Shown here piece after piece: positions 1 to 9,360 of a DNA stretch of 64,000 nt. The DNA lies in assembly GCA_039636865.1 (NCBI GenBank), contig CP144172.1, forward strand, positions 2,542,001 to 2,606,000, in the 5' to 3' direction. The DNA is from Dermatophilaceae bacterium Sec6.4. Lineage in GTDB: Bacteria; Actinomycetota; Actinomycetes; Actinomycetales; Dermatophilaceae. The notes below the pieces were generated by a model. It ran no database searches, was not told the DNA's origin, and saw nothing but the letters and a program-made list of their open reading frames with translations. A program made the position numbers and the translations under genes. Within the stretch, counting starts at the first letter, position 1. Every line of letters begins with the position of its first letter.

Positions 1-1173
1 ACCGTCGTCGGTGACCTGGGGACCACCCGAAGCCGCGGCACTGGCGTCCTCTTTGTATTTCCAGTGCGCTGCGACTCCGTACTCGGCCCGGCGATGCATT
101 TGATACGTGCGGATCTGAATCTCGACCGGCTTACCGCCGGGGCCGATCACCGTTGTGTGCAGCGACTGGTACATGTTGAACTTCGGCATCGCGATGTAGT
201 CCTTGAAGCGCCCCGGCACCGGGCTCCAACGGCTGTGCAGGGTGCCGAGCACCGCGTAGCAGTCGCGCACCGACTCCACCAGTACACGCACCGCAACGAG
301 GTCATAGATCTCCTCGAAGTCACGCCCCCGCACGATCATCTTCTGGTAGACGGAGTAGTAGTGCTTGGGCCGCCCCGTCACCGTCGCCTTGATCTTCGCG
401 GCCCGTAGGTCTGCACCGACCTGCTCGCCCACACCCTTCAAATACTCCTCGCGGGCCGGTGCGCGGTCGGCGACCAACCGGGCGATCTCGTCGTAGACCT
501 TGGGGTAGAGGGTCGCGAACGACAGGTCCTCCAGCTCCCACTTGATGGTGTTCATGCCCAGCCGGTGGGCCAGCGGAGCGAAGATCTCCAGCGTCTCGGT
601 GGCCTTGCGTTGCGCGGACTCCACTGACACGTAGCGCCAGGTGCGCGCGTTGTGCAGCCGGTCGGCCAGTTTGATGACGAGCACGCGGATGTCGCGGGCC
701 ATCGCGACCACCATTTTACGGACGGTCTCGGCCTGCGCCGCGTCGCCGTACTTCACCTTGTCCAGCTTGGTGACACCGTCGACGAGCATCGCGATCTCAT
801 CGCCGAAATCGCGTCGCAACTGCTCCAGGGAGTACTCGGTGTCCTCCACCGTGTCGTGCAGAAGCGCTGCGGCGAGGGTCGGGGGTGTCATGCCGAGCTC
901 GGCCAGGATGGTCGCCACCGCGAGGGGATGGGTGATGTACGGATCACCACTTCTGCGCAGCTGACCCGTGTGGCACCGCTCGGCAACGACGTAGGCCCGC
1001 TCGATGACGGATACGTCTTCCTTGGGGTGGGTGCTCCGCACGGTGCGCAGCAGCGGCTCCAGCACCCGGTTCGTACCTGAGCGTGGTCCGCTGAACCGGA
1101 CCAGCCTCGCGCGGACCCGTGAGGTCGCGGCAGCAGGCGGTGCTGGGGTGGTTTCCCTGTCGCCAGCACTCAT
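1..1173 (-). CDS. relA: Bifunctional (p)ppGpp synthetase/hydrolase, 3'-truncated by window edge
   Basis: Makes and degrades (p)ppGpp in the stringent response. The first 391 codons are present and the reading frame runs off the left edge. A metal-dependent HD hydrolase domain is visible, with LLHDTVEDT near residues 104-112, followed by the synthetase domain containing [20 protein letters not shown] and [14 protein letters not shown]. The TGS and ACT domains expected of a long Rel protein would lie outside the window. The ATG at 1173 is chosen because it gives the usual actinobacterial N-terminus and has AGGAT upstream. It follows apt by 9 nt, so the two are probably cotranscribed, as apt-relA is in many actinobacteria. 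Confidence 0.95.
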   Translation of the reverse strand, partial: MSAGDRETTPAPPAAATSRVRARLVRFSGPRSGTNRVLEPLLRTVRSTHPKEDVSVIERAYVVAERCHTGQLRRSGDPYITHPLAVATILAELGMTPPTLAAALLHDTVEDTEYSLEQLRRDFGDEIAMLVDGVTKLDKVKYGDAAQAETVRKMVVAMARDIRVLVIKLADRLHNARTWRYVSVESAQRKATETLEIFAPLAHRLGMNTIKWELEDLSFATLYPKVYDEIARLVADRAPAREEYLKGVGEQVGADLRAAKIKATVTGRPKHYYSVYQKMIVRGRDFEEIYDLVAVRVLVESVRDCYAVLGTLHSRWSPVPGRFKDYIAMPKFNMYQSLHTTVIGPGGKPVEIQIRTYQMHRRAEYGVAAHWKYKEDASAAASGGPQVTDDG

Positions 1174-1182
1174 GGGCAAATC

Positions 1183-1722
1183 CTAGTCGCCGTCGATGCT
1201 CAGCAGCGCGAGCACATCGCGATCGGGCAACGCCGACCGTCCGCCCAGAAAGACCAGCTCCATCAACATCGCAATCCCGACCACCCGCGCGCCGGTCCGT
1301 TCCAGCAACGTACACGCGGCAGCAGCGGTGCCGCCGGTCGCCAGCACGTCGTCCACGAGCAGCACGCGGTCGCCCCCAGCAACGGCATCGGCGACGATCT
1401 CGATCCTCGCCGTCCCGTATTCCAGCTCGTAGTCCTCGCCCAGCACGGCGCCCGGCAGCTTGCCCGCTTTACGGACTGCCACAAACGGAAGACCGAGCGC
1501 CAGGGCTACCGGAACACCGACGATGAACCCTCGCGCCTCCACCCCCGCTACTGCGTCCACCGTGCCGCGATATCGACCGGCGATGTCCTCGACGACCGTC
1601 GTGAATGCGGCTGGGTCGGCGAACAACGGAGTCAGGTCTTTGAACGCCACCCCCGGCTTGGGGAAGTCAGCGATCTCACGGGTGTGCTCGCGCAGCAGCC
1701 TGGCGATGTCGATATCGCTCAC
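1183..1722 (-). CDS. apt: Adenine phosphoribosyltransferase
   Basis: Salvages adenine to AMP using PRPP. The protein has 179 residues, normal for the family. The PRPP-binding motif VLLVDDVLATGGT lies near residues 120-132, and FPKPGVAFKDLTPLF near residues 20-34 is the typical N-terminal signature. The start overlaps the secF stop by 4 nt, which suggests translational coupling. The gene lies in the order secD-secF-apt-relA that is conserved in actinobacteria. Identification is secure. Confidence 0.95.
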   Translation of the reverse strand: MSDIDIARLLREHTREIADFPKPGVAFKDLTPLFADPAAFTTVVEDIAGRYRGTVDAVAGVEARGFIVGVPVALALGLPFVAVRKAGKLPGAVLGEDYELEYGTARIEIVADAVAGGDRVLLVDDVLATGGTAAAACTLLERTGARVVGIAMLMELVFLGGRSALPDRDVLALLSIDGD

Positions 1723-2894
1723 GTGCGGTCGTCCTCGTCGCGCAGTGCGAGCGGGTGCACCTCACGCTTGCGCACTTTGGTCCGGCGCGCATCGGCAGCG
1801 GCCTTGGCGCGCTCGGGTTCGATGACCCCGGACATGTTCTCGCCCTGCTGCTCCTCTGCACCCTTCGAGCCCGTCCCGACGCCGACGCCGAGTGCAGCGT
1901 GCTGCGAGGTCTGGAAGGTGGCGGCCCGGCGTTCCAGATCTTTCATCGCGGGCTCGCGGGATCGTAGGGACGCCAGCAGGGGGGTAGCGATGAAGATCGA
2001 GGAATAGGTGCCGACCGCGATACCGACGAAGAGCGCCAGCGCAAGGTCCAGCAACGTACCCGGGCCGAGGACCGCGAAACCGACGACCAGCAATGCTGCA
2101 ATCGGCAACAACGCCACCACGGAGGTGTTGATCGAGCGCACAAGCGTCTGGTTGACGGCGTAATTGGCCGCCTGGGAGTAGCTGCGGTTGCCCGACTCGA
2201 TCGCCTCGTTGGTGTTCTCGCGCACCTTGTCGAAGACGACCACCGTGTCGTAGATGGAGTATCCGAGGATCGTCAAGAACCCGATCACCGTCGCCGGGGA
2301 GACCTCGATGCCGACGAGTGCGTAGATCCCTACGGTCAGCACGAGGTCGTGGATCAGCGCGACCAGAGCCGACACGGCCATCTTCCAGGTCCGGAAGTAG
2401 ATCGCCAGCAACGCGGACACCAGCGCCAGGAAGACGACCAGTGCCTGAATCGCCTTTGTGGTGACCTGCTTACCCCACGTCGGTCCGATGAAGCTGCTGG
2501 TGATGGAACCGGTAGGAACCTTGAACTCCTTGGCCAGCGCGGCGCTCACCTTGTCGGTGCTGGCGGCAGTGCCATTACCGAGGTCCTTGGAGTCAATCGT
2601 CAGGCCGCTGTTACCGACCTTGGTGACGTCGAGATTCGCGGTTTTACCCGTTACCGAAGCGATGACCTTGTTCGCGCGGGCGGTGTAGTCACCCATCTGG
2701 GAGATACCCGCAACCTTGATCTCGGAGCCACCCCTGAACTCGAGGCTGAGATTCAGTCCCGGACCCAGGAGCCCCACAAGGGCCAGCACCAGGAAGACCG
2801 CGCTGACGGCGTACCAGGTCCGACGTCGTCCGACGAAGTTGATCTGTCGACGACCCGTGTAGAGGTCGTTACCGAAGGCAGCGAAGCTCGCCAT
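1719..2894 (-). CDS. secF: Protein translocase subunit SecF
   Basis: Membrane subunit that works with SecD to use the proton-motive force in late Sec-dependent protein export. It has 391 residues with an N-terminal membrane segment, a periplasmic domain, and a block of hydrophobic helices in the second half (SSFIGPTWGKQV, then IGFLTILGYSIYDTVVVFDKVREN). The ATG at 2894 is preferred over an upstream alternative because it lies one base past the secD stop and starts with MASFAAFGNDLYTG. The C-terminal cytoplasmic tail of about 80 residues is hydrophilic and basic at its end, longer than in E. coli SecF. Confidence 0.95.
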   Translation of the reverse strand: MASFAAFGNDLYTGRRQINFVGRRRTWYAVSAVFLVLALVGLLGPGLNLSLEFRGGSEIKVAGISQMGDYTARANKVIASVTGKTANLDVTKVGNSGLTIDSKDLGNGTAASTDKVSAALAKEFKVPTGSITSSFIGPTWGKQVTTKAIQALVVFLALVSALLAIYFRTWKMAVSALVALIHDLVLTVGIYALVGIEVSPATVIGFLTILGYSIYDTVVVFDKVRENTNEAIESGNRSYSQAANYAVNQTLVRSINTSVVALLPIAALLVVGFAVLGPGTLLDLALALFVGIAVGTYSSIFIATPLLASLRSREPAMKDLERRAATFQTSQHAALGVGVGTGSKGAEEQQGENMSGVIEPERAKAAADARRTKVRKREVHPLALRDEDDRT

Positions 2895-2895
2895 G

Positions 2896-4884
2896 TCAGA
2901 CCTCGCTTCCGGCTGCGGCAGCGGCAGCCTTACGTTCGGCAATCGTCACGCGGCCACGACCGGCGTACGTCACGCCGCGGGCCCCGAGACGGTCCGGATC
3001 GAATCCGGACCACTTGTGGCCGTTGCCGAAGAACGACGTGCGTGACAGCAGCGTCAGCACCGGGTGGGTGAAGAAGAAGACCACGGCGACGTCGATGACG
3101 GTGGTGAGGCCGAGGGTGAACGCGAAGGCCTTCACATTGTCTTCGGACAGCAGGTACAAGACGGCAGCTGCCAGGAAGTTGACGGTGTCGGAGATCAGCA
3201 CGGTCCGCTTGGCGCGATCCCATCCGGTCTGCACACCGGCCCGTAGCGGGCGACCCGATCTGACTTCATCTCTTACCCGCTCGAAGTACACGATGAAGCT
3301 GTCCGCGGTGATACCGATGGCCACGATCAGTCCGGTCACGCCGGCCATCGTCAGACGCAGCCCGCTGGTATATCCGAGCAGTGTCACCGCGGCGTAGGTG
3401 ATCGTGCCGGCGATGACCAGCGAGGCGATCGTGACCAGGCCGAGCAGGCGGTACTGGGCAAGGGAGTACAAGACGACCAGGAACAGGCCGATGATGCCGG
3501 CGATGATGCCGTCGCGAAGTTGGGAGGAGCCCAGCTGCGGACTGATCTGGCTGGAGGTCAGCTCCTTGAAGGAGAACGGCAGCGCACCGAACTTCAGCTG
3601 GTTGGCCAGTGTTTTGGCGGTTGCCTCAGTGAAGTTACCGGTGATCTGAGCCTTACCACCGGTGATCGCACCGTTGGTGTTCGACGGGACCGAGATGGCC
3701 TTGCCGTCGACCACGATGCCGAACTGGTTCTGCACACCTTTCAGGCCGTTCAGCCGACCGGTGACCTCGCCGAACTTCTTGGCACCCGCAGATTTGAACG
3801 ACAGATTGACCTCATACCCGCCGGTCGCGACGCCCTGCTGGTTGGTGGCCGGACCATAGCTGGCATCGCTGATCTGGCTACCGGTTACCTCAGAGGGGCC
3901 GAACAGGTACTTGGTCGCGGGTTGACCGGGTGTGTTCGCGTCTGCGCAGGCCACGGTCGGCTCGCCCTTGGGCACCTCGGATGAGATCTGCTGCCACTTG
4001 GCGGCTGTCGGGCCGAGGCGCGGATCGTTGTTGGAGCAGGAGTAGTTCTGCAGCAGCTGGCTGTAGGTCTCCCCCTTGGTTGCCAACCCGTTGATGATCC
4101 AGATATCACCGACAGGACGGGTCTCCCACTGCGTCGAGCTGGCGCCCAAGGTGCCGGTGGTGCCGGTGCTCTTCGGCGTCGCGGGCGTCGAGCTGGAGGG
4201 CGCGGGACTGCTGGACGAAGCCGTGGGACTGGCCGGGCTGGAACTGGTGGGCGCGGGAGTACTGGTCGCCGCACGGAACGCCTGCGGCAGCACGTCGTTC
4301 GCGGTGGTGCCGGAGGACTTCGCGGGCGAGGGTTTGGATGACGACGGCGACGGTTTGGACACCGACGGCTGCACCGACGGGGAGCTGGGCGACGCGGATG
4401 CCGACGGGGACGGCGTGGGCTTCGGCGTCGCCGGCGCGACATAGGGCGTCGGCAGAGTGAACGTCGGCGGTACATCGGTCGCACTCGTGATGGCGGCACG
4501 GAAGAACAGCTGTGAGGACTGCGCAAGTGCGCTCAGCGTCTGCTGGCTGGGGTTGCCCGGTAGGGAGACTTCGATGCTGTCCGCACCCAGGGTGCTGACC
4601 TGCGCCTCGGTCACCCCGTTTCCGTTGACCCGCTGCCGGATGATGTCGACGGCCTGATTGACCTGACCCGACGTTACTTTCTGACCCTTGCCGACCGAAG
4701 GCTGCAGCACGATCTGCCGGCCACCCTCAAGGTCAAGGCCGAGTTTCGGGGTCCACTGACCGCTGGGGTTACCCAGCGACACACTCGCGCCGATCGCGCC
4801 GAACATCGCGATGATGAACGCGGCGAGAATGATGAGTGTGCGGGTCGGTCGACCGCCGGGTGCGCGTCGTGTGCGGGTTGCCAC
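2896..4884 (-). CDS. secD: Protein translocase subunit SecD with long Pro/Ser/Thr-rich insert
   Basis: Partner of SecF in post-translocational export. It has 662 residues, longer than the usual 550-620. One N-terminal membrane segment (about residues 15-35) is followed by the SecD signature LGLDLEGGRQIVLQP. A low-complexity region rich in Pro, Ser, Thr and Ala (about residues 139-252) interrupts the extracytoplasmic P1 domain. The rest of the extracytoplasmic domain and five C-terminal helices follow, containing MAGVTGLIVAIGITADSFIV. The gene lies 6 nt after yajC and one base before secF. Pro/Ala-rich inserts at this place are known in actinobacterial SecD; this one is unusually long and Ser-rich. 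Confidence 0.95.
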   Translation of the reverse strand: MATRTRRAPGGRPTRTLIILAAFIIAMFGAIGASVSLGNPSGQWTPKLGLDLEGGRQIVLQPSVGKGQKVTSGQVNQAVDIIRQRVNGNGVTEAQVSTLGADSIEVSLPGNPSQQTLSALAQSSQLFFRAAITSATDVPPTFTLPTPYVAPATPKPTPSPSASASPSSPSVQPSVSKPSPSSSKPSPAKSSGTTANDVLPQAFRAATSTPAPTSSSPASPTASSSSPAPSSSTPATPKSTGTTGTLGASSTQWETRPVGDIWIINGLATKGETYSQLLQNYSCSNNDPRLGPTAAKWQQISSEVPKGEPTVACADANTPGQPATKYLFGPSEVTGSQISDASYGPATNQQGVATGGYEVNLSFKSAGAKKFGEVTGRLNGLKGVQNQFGIVVDGKAISVPSNTNGAITGGKAQITGNFTEATAKTLANQLKFGALPFSFKELTSSQISPQLGSSQLRDGIIAGIIGLFLVVLYSLAQYRLLGLVTIASLVIAGTITYAAVTLLGYTSGLRLTMAGVTGLIVAIGITADSFIVYFERVRDEVRSGRPLRAGVQTGWDRAKRTVLISDTVNFLAAAVLYLLSEDNVKAFAFTLGLTTVIDVAVVFFFTHPVLTLLSRTSFFGNGHKWSGFDPDRLGARGVTYAGRGRVTIAERKAAAAAAGSEV

Positions 4885-4890
4885 CGGTGC

Positions 4891-5310
4891 TCAGGCCCCC
4901 GTGCGGTCGTCGCCGCGTTCACGGAATTCGTCCGTGTCCAACTCGTACGGGTCGCGGGCTCCGCTGTCCGCATCCGCTACAACGGCAGTGTTCCCGCTCT
5001 GCGCGGCATCCTCGGGCAGCAACGTTGCACGGGGTACGACCGCACGGCGGATGAACTGCATCCGGACACCAGGGCTCACCTCGACGGTGGCGATTCTGTC
5101 GTCGATCTCGACCAGGGTGCCGAGCATGCCGGAGGTCGTGCTGACCTGCGATCCGACCTTGAGGCTCTCCTGCTGCTGACTGGCCGCTCGTCGCTTACGA
5201 CGGTTGGAGATGAACAGCAGCGCGCCCATCAGAATCACCAGGCCGATCAGCACATACGTACTGCTACCGGACCCGGAGTTGCCGGAGTTGGCTGTCACGA
5301 AAACGGGCAT
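4891..5310 (-). CDS. yajC: Preprotein translocase subunit YajC
   Basis: Small SecDF-associated membrane protein of 139 residues. It has a short extracytoplasmic N-terminus, one hydrophobic helix (about residues 17-36, YVLIGLVILMGALLFIS) followed by RRKRR, a compact domain containing VGSQVSTTSGMLGTLVEIDD, and an acidic C-terminal tail. The ATG at 5310 is chosen because it begins just before the helix and has AAAGGAC upstream; an upstream in-frame start would add only a basic leader. It is the first gene of the yajC-secD-secF-apt-relA run. Confidence 0.93.
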   Translation of the reverse strand: MPVFVTANSGNSGSGSSTYVLIGLVILMGALLFISNRRKRRAASQQQESLKVGSQVSTTSGMLGTLVEIDDRIATVEVSPGVRMQFIRRAVVPRATLLPEDAAQSGNTAVVADADSGARDPYELDTDEFRERGDDRTGA

Positions 5311-5346
5311 GAAGCAGAACGTCCTTTGAAATCTCGCAGTAGCGCG

Positions 5347-5361
5347 GAGCCGCAACGGCTC
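5347..5361 (-). other. Small hairpin in the yajC leader
   Basis: A 6-bp perfect stem (GAGCCG/CGGCTC) with a 3-nt loop lies 37-51 nt upstream of the yajC start, in the 184-bp gap after ruvB. There is no T tract. It might end ruvB transcription or structure the yajC leader; nothing decides between these. I see no other feature in this gap. Confidence 0.3.
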
Positions 5362-5494
5362 TTACTCGGTGGTGCATCTGAAATATGGAGCGGACTTTGA
5401 AGGTGACCGCCCTGGCTTACCAGCCGCTGAGTCTAGGTCAGCATCGCCTTAGGCCCAACCACCGGTTGACTAAGTGGCGCATGGTCGACAGGTA

Positions 5495-6637
5495 TCAATC
5501 GGCATTCGGGGGTCCCCCTCCGAACCGGCCGTCGACGTCGGTGAAAGGCAGCTGGGCGCCATCTGTGATCGGCGTGGGTGGGGTGAGGCCCAGGTGGGAC
5601 CACGCCAGCGGTGATGCGGCGCGCCCACGCGGCGTGCGCACGAGGTAGCCCTCGCGGACCAGGTACGGCTCAGCGACCGTCTCAACGGTGTCTGCTTCCT
5701 CGCCGACCGCGACCGCGAGAGTCGACAGACCCACCGGTCCGCCGCCGAAGCGACGACACAGAGCGTCCAACACGGCGCGGTCCAGGCGATCCAGCCCGCG
5801 GTCATCCACATCGAACAACTCAAGAGCTGCTCGCGCTGACGGCAGATCCACGATGCCGTTGCCGTGCACCTGCGCGTAGTCGCGGACGCGGCGCAGCAGC
5901 CGGTTCGCAACGCGGGGGGTGCCTCGTGCACGACCGGCCAGCTCGTCGATTCCTGCAGGCGTGCTGTCGACCCCCAACAGGCTCGCGTTGCGGGTAAGGA
6001 TCAACGCCAGGTCCACGCTGGAGTAGAAGTCCAGGTGGCCGGTGAAACCGAAGCGGTCCCGCAGCGGCGCCGGCAACAACCCTGCCCGGGTCGTGGCACC
6101 CACGACCGTGAACGGCGGCAACTCCAGCGGGATCGCAGTAGCGCCCGGGCCTTTGCCGACGATGATGTCGACGCGGAAGTCCTCCATTGCGAGGTACAAC
6201 ATCTCCTCCGCCGGGCGCGCCATCCGGTGGATCTCGTCCAGGAAGAGCACCTCACCCTCCGCGAGGGAGGAAAGTACCGCCGCCAGGTCGCCGGCATGTT
6301 GGATGGCCGGCCCGCTGGTGATGCGGATCGGCTGCTCCAACTCAGCGGCGATGATCATTGCCAGCGACGTCTTACCCAACCCGGGTGGCCCGGACAGCAA
6401 CACGTGATCCGGTGGAGCATTACGTCGCCGAGCTGCCTCCAGCAGCAGAGCCAGCTGATCGCGTACTCGCGGCTGGCCCGGAAACTCCGACAACTTGCGC
6501 GGTCGCAGCGCCGCATCGAGTCGGCGGTCGTCGTCATCGCCGCTTCGACTACCCGGATCTACGATCCGAGCGGTCGCGTCGAACGACTGGTCGCCGTACG
6601 ACTGGTCGCTGTCCGCCAGGTCCTCGGGCTGATTCAT
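5495..6637 (-). CDS. ruvB: Holliday junction branch-migration ATPase RuvB
   Basis: Hexameric AAA+ motor that drives branch migration with RuvA. It has 380 residues; the extra length over about 345 comes from an acidic, Asp-rich N-terminal leader of about 35 residues and a short C-terminal tail. Walker [10 protein letters not shown] is near residues 83-91 and Walker [11 protein letters not shown] near 130-139. The sensor region [20 protein letters not shown] and the C-terminal winged-helix domain with [16 protein letters not shown] are present. The ATG at 6637 overlaps the ruvA stop in ATGA, so translation is probably coupled. It belongs to the ruvC-ruvA-ruvB operon. Confidence 0.96.
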   Translation of the reverse strand: MNQPEDLADSDQSYGDQSFDATARIVDPGSRSGDDDDRRLDAALRPRKLSEFPGQPRVRDQLALLLEAARRRNAPPDHVLLSGPPGLGKTSLAMIIAAELEQPIRITSGPAIQHAGDLAAVLSSLAEGEVLFLDEIHRMARPAEEMLYLAMEDFRVDIIVGKGPGATAIPLELPPFTVVGATTRAGLLPAPLRDRFGFTGHLDFYSSVDLALILTRNASLLGVDSTPAGIDELAGRARGTPRVANRLLRRVRDYAQVHGNGIVDLPSARAALELFDVDDRGLDRLDRAVLDALCRRFGGGPVGLSTLAVAVGEEADTVETVAEPYLVREGYLVRTPRGRAASPLAWSHLGLTPPTPITDGAQLPFTDVDGRFGGGPPNAD

Positions 6638-7233
6638 CGGCCGAGCTCGCGTAATGCCGCCCGCAGCAGGACCGACACATCGGCCTCTTCGGACTCGCTG
6701 TCGCTGACCTTGGCGAAGGCATCCTGAGCCTGCCTGCTGGACCACCCGAGACCGATCAGGGCCTCGACGACCTGGTGCTGGCCGTCTTCGAAGGGCAACG
6801 TCGCCAACGTATCGGCCACCCCGGTGGCGGAGACGGGCCCGACCTTGTCCTTCAGCTCCAGGACGATCCGCTCAGCGCCCTTCTTGCCGATCCCCGGCAC
6901 CTTCACCAGCGTTGCCAGCTCGCCCAGGCCGATGGCCCGACGCAACACCTCGGGAGCGTGGATGGCCAGCATCGCCAGCGCCAGCCGGGGCCCCACCCCA
7001 CTGACGGTCTGTACCAGCTCGAACAGGTCACGCTCGCCCGTGGAGGCGAATCCGAACAGCGTCAGGGAGTCCTCACGGACCACCAGGGTGGTGGCCAGGG
7101 TGGCGGTGTCGCCGATCCGCACCGAAGCCGCTGTGGACGGGGTGGTCAGCACGGACATACCGACTCCACCGACCTCGATGACCAGCGTGCCGAGACCGGT
7201 CATCACGACCGTGCCGCGCAGGCTGGCGATCAT
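6634..7233 (-). CDS. ruvA: Holliday junction DNA-binding protein RuvA
   Basis: Tetrameric protein that holds the four-way junction flat for RuvB and RuvC. It has 199 residues, the normal length. The N-terminal OB fold starts [10 protein letters not shown], two helix-hairpin-helix units follow ([14 protein letters not shown] and [19 protein letters not shown]), and the C-terminal RuvB-contacting domain contains [16 protein letters not shown]. The ATG at 7233 overlaps the ruvC stop by 4 nt, and the gene ends in a 4-nt overlap with ruvB. Confidence 0.96.
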   Translation of the reverse strand: MIASLRGTVVMTGLGTLVIEVGGVGMSVLTTPSTAASVRIGDTATLATTLVVREDSLTLFGFASTGERDLFELVQTVSGVGPRLALAMLAIHAPEVLRRAIGLGELATLVKVPGIGKKGAERIVLELKDKVGPVSATGVADTLATLPFEDGQHQVVEALIGLGWSSRQAQDAFAKVSDSESEEADVSVLLRAALRELGR

Positions 7234-7769
7234 CGTGGCGCCCTTCCAGCTCGCGCAGCAGTCTGCCGCGCCAACGCCGTGGCAATGCGGTCCTGGGCAC
7301 CTCCGCGCCAGACGTGACAGATAGCCAGCGCCAGCGCGTCGGCTGCGTCCGCAGGCTTGGGGGCCACCTGCAGGCGCAGAATGCGGGTGACCATTGCCGT
7401 GACCTGGGCCTTGTCCGCCCGACCATTGCCGGTGACGGCGGCTTTGACCTCCGACGGGGTATGCATCGCCAGCGGCAGACCCAACCGGGCGGCAGCCAGC
7501 ATCGGCACCGCGGACGCCTGCGCGGTGCCCATGATCCCCTTGATGTTGGCCTTGGCGAACACCTGCTCGACCGCGACCGCGTCCGGCTTGTGGATCTGCA
7601 GCCACTCATCGATCTCGGTCTGCAGCATCAGCAGCCGCTCAGCAGGATCGTCGGCCACCGGAGTACGCACGACCCCGACCGCAATCATCCGCAGCGGGAT
7701 GCCGATACCACCCTCGACCACGCCCAGACCGCACCGGGTCAGACCGGGATCGACACCGAGCACGCGCAC
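7230..7769 (-). CDS. ruvC: Holliday junction resolvase RuvC
   Basis: Junction-resolving endonuclease of the RNase H fold, 179 residues. The acidic active-site residues are visible: Asp7 in [10 protein letters not shown], Glu68 in AVEQVF, and Asp141/Asp144 in [10 protein letters not shown]. The start is a GTG with GGAGG six nt upstream. It is the first gene of ruvCAB and sits directly downstream of a LexA-type operator at 7800-7813, so DNA-damage induction of the whole operon is likely. Confidence 0.96.
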   Translation of the reverse strand: MRVLGVDPGLTRCGLGVVEGGIGIPLRMIAVGVVRTPVADDPAERLLMLQTEIDEWLQIHKPDAVAVEQVFAKANIKGIMGTAQASAVPMLAAARLGLPLAMHTPSEVKAAVTGNGRADKAQVTAMVTRILRLQVAPKPADAADALALAICHVWRGGAQDRIATALARQTAARAGRAPR

Positions 7770-7792
7770 TTCAGCCTCCGATAGGACATCTC

Positions 7793-7820
7793 AGGTCACC
7801 GAACACGTGTTCGGTGACCT
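7793..7820. promoter_or_regulatory. LexA/SOS box inside a 28-bp perfect palindrome upstream of ruvC
   Basis: The core CGAACACGTGTTCG (7800-7813) exactly fits the Gram-positive/actinobacterial LexA operator pattern CGAAC-N4-GTTCG. Symmetry continues outwards to 7793-7820 (AGGTCAC on one side, GTGACCT on the other), so the whole 28 bp is a perfect inverted repeat. It lies 31 nt or more upstream of the ruvC GTG. The extended arms could also form an RNA hairpin between yebC and ruvC, although no T tract follows on the minus strand. Confidence 0.85.
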
Positions 7821-7873
7821 CGAACGTACCCGCCCACGTCACACGCGGCGCGCAGGCGGGTCGGCGAGTCCGG

Positions 7874-8635
7874 TCAGTCGTCGTCCTCGTTCAGCTCTGC
7901 CAGAACCTCGTCGCTGACATCCCCGTTGGCGAAAACATTCTGCACATCGTCGCTGTCCTCCAGCGCGTCGATCATCCGAAACATCCGGCGCGCGCCGTCG
8001 GCATCCAGTGGCACCTGCACCGTCGGCACCCAGGAGGATTCTGCCGAGTCGTAGTCGATGCCGGCAGCCTGCACCGCCTCGCGAACGGCGACGAAGTCGG
8101 ATGCCTCCGAGACAATCTCGAAGAAGTCGCCGTGATCGTTGATCTCCTCCGCACCGGCGTCGAGGACGACCTCGAGGATGTCGTCCTCGGTCTTGTCCGC
8201 CTTCGGGACGGTCACCAGACCCTTGCGCTGGAACTGGAAGGCCACCGATCCGCTCTCGGCCATCGTCCCGCCATTGCGTTGCAGCGCAGTGCGGACCTCG
8301 GCGACGGCCCGGTTCTTGTTATCGGTCAGGCATTCGATCAGCATGGCGACGCCACCCGGCGCGTATCCCTCGTACATCAACGCGAGGTACTCCGTCGCTC
8401 CGGCTTCTGCGCCGGAACCACGCTTGACCGCACGGTCGATGTTGTCATTGGGCACCGAGGACTTCTTGGCCTTCTGTACCGCGTCGTACAACGTCGGGTT
8501 GCCCGAGAGGTCTCCCCCACCGGAGCGCGCCGCCACCTCGATGTTCTTGATCAACTTCGCGAACAATTTGGCGCGTCTACCATCGACCACGGCCTTCTTG
8601 TGCTTGGTGGTGGCCCATTTGGAGTGCCCGCTCAT
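7874..8635 (-). CDS. yebC: YebC/PmpR family transcription- or translation-associated protein
   Basis: Conserved YebC/TACO1-family protein of 253 residues that starts with the family signature [20 protein letters not shown]. The blocks [37 protein letters not shown] and [17 protein letters not shown] are typical. Family members have been described as DNA-binding regulators or as ribosome factors for proline stretches; the sequence does not decide. The ATG at 8635 has AGGGAG upstream. The gene precedes ruvCAB as in many bacteria, separated here by the SOS box, so it need not share SOS control. Confidence 0.94.
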   Translation of the reverse strand: MSGHSKWATTKHKKAVVDGRRAKLFAKLIKNIEVAARSGGGDLSGNPTLYDAVQKAKKSSVPNDNIDRAVKRGSGAEAGATEYLALMYEGYAPGGVAMLIECLTDNKNRAVAEVRTALQRNGGTMAESGSVAFQFQRKGLVTVPKADKTEDDILEVVLDAGAEEINDHGDFFEIVSEASDFVAVREAVQAAGIDYDSAESSWVPTVQVPLDADGARRMFRMIDALEDSDDVQNVFANGDVSDEVLAELNEDDD

Positions 8636-8826
8636 TGTCTCCCTGCTTCGTACTAGTGACCTCGGGAATCGCGCTGTGCGCTGCCGCGATCCGCCCGTCA
8701 TCGTAACGAGCCGGGAGTTGCGGAACAACGGAACAGTCGTTGTGGGTCGGGCCGAAGCCACGCCGCTGCCAGATCGGGCCACCGTGACCGCTGCCATCGC
8801 CACCCTGCAGCCCACCGGATGTGCGG

Positions 8827-8838
8827 TAGAACAGTGTC
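8827..8838 (+). promoter_or_regulatory. Candidate -10 element for a leaderless transcript of the VOC gene
   Basis: TAGAAC lies at 8827-8832, exactly 6 nt before the ATG at 8839, and there is no Shine-Dalgarno sequence. The spacing places a likely transcription start at or next to the A of the start codon. This is a pattern match only. Confidence 0.35.
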
Positions 8839-9276
8839 ATGGCTTTTATCACCAGCTCAGGTTTCTCCCATGTGCGACTGACCGTCACCGACATCGCCCG
8901 CTCGAAGGCGTTCTACGACCAGGTCTTCGGTTGGCCCGCAGCGATCGACAACTCCGCAACGGTTGAAGAACCCGGTGTTCGGGAGTCCCCGGAACAGTTC
9001 TACGGCGGCACCGTCTACCAGACCCCCTCGGGAGCGTTGTTCGGGCTACGCCCGGTCGCGCCGGGCGATCAGCGATTCGATGCCGATCACACCGGCCTGG
9101 ACCATGTCAGTTTCCAGGTGGCCTCCCGCGCGGACCTCGTCGATGCCCACCAGAAACTCCAGGACGCCGGTATCCCGCACGGAGAGGTCACCGACCTCAC
9201 CGGCGCCGGAATGGCAATTCTGTCGTTCAGCGACCCTGACGGAGTGCATCTGGAGCTGAGCGCGCCGCTGTCCTGA
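8839..9276 (+). CDS. VOC (glyoxalase/bleomycin-resistance fold) family protein
   Basis: Protein of 145 residues with two vicinal-oxygen-chelate modules. SHVRLTVTDIARSKAFYDQVFGW forms the first and DHVSFQVASRADLVDAHQKL the second; the end SFSDPDGVHLELSAP carries the usual terminal Glu. His11, a His in the second module and the terminal Glu could bind a metal. The substrate cannot be told from sequence; the family includes glyoxalases, dioxygenases and resistance proteins. It is divergent from yebC and begins the plus-strand block. No Shine-Dalgarno sequence is visible. Confidence 0.85.
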   Translation: MAFITSSGFSHVRLTVTDIARSKAFYDQVFGWPAAIDNSATVEEPGVRESPEQFYGGTVYQTPSGALFGLRPVAPGDQRFDADHTGLDHVSFQVASRADLVDAHQKLQDAGIPHGEVTDLTGAGMAILSFSDPDGVHLELSAPLS

Positions 9277-9283
9277 TCATCGA

Positions 9284-9297
9284 GGGGCGGGCGCCCC
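9284..9297 (+). terminator. Short GC hairpin after the VOC gene
   Basis: GGGGCG and CGCCCC face each other across 2 nt, starting 8 nt after the VOC stop codon. There is no T tract, so it would be a weak or non-canonical terminator. Confidence 0.35.
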
Positions 9298-9348
9298 ACT
9301 GCGGTACTGCGGCACGGCTGACCCGCTGCCGAGGGCCGCACCGATAGT

Positions 9349-9360
9349 TAGAGTGCCCCC
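9349..9360 (+). promoter_or_regulatory. Candidate -10 element for a leaderless M20 peptidase transcript
   Basis: TAGAGT (9349-9354) fits the actinobacterial TANNNT -10 pattern and is followed by 6 nt, GCCCCC, and then the ATG at 9361. No ribosome-binding site is present, so a leaderless mRNA is likely. Confidence 0.5.

Noticed and set aside
2349..3071. Plus-strand open frame across the secF/secD junction
   Set aside because: Opposes two well-supported membrane proteins and reads as low-complexity charged sequence.
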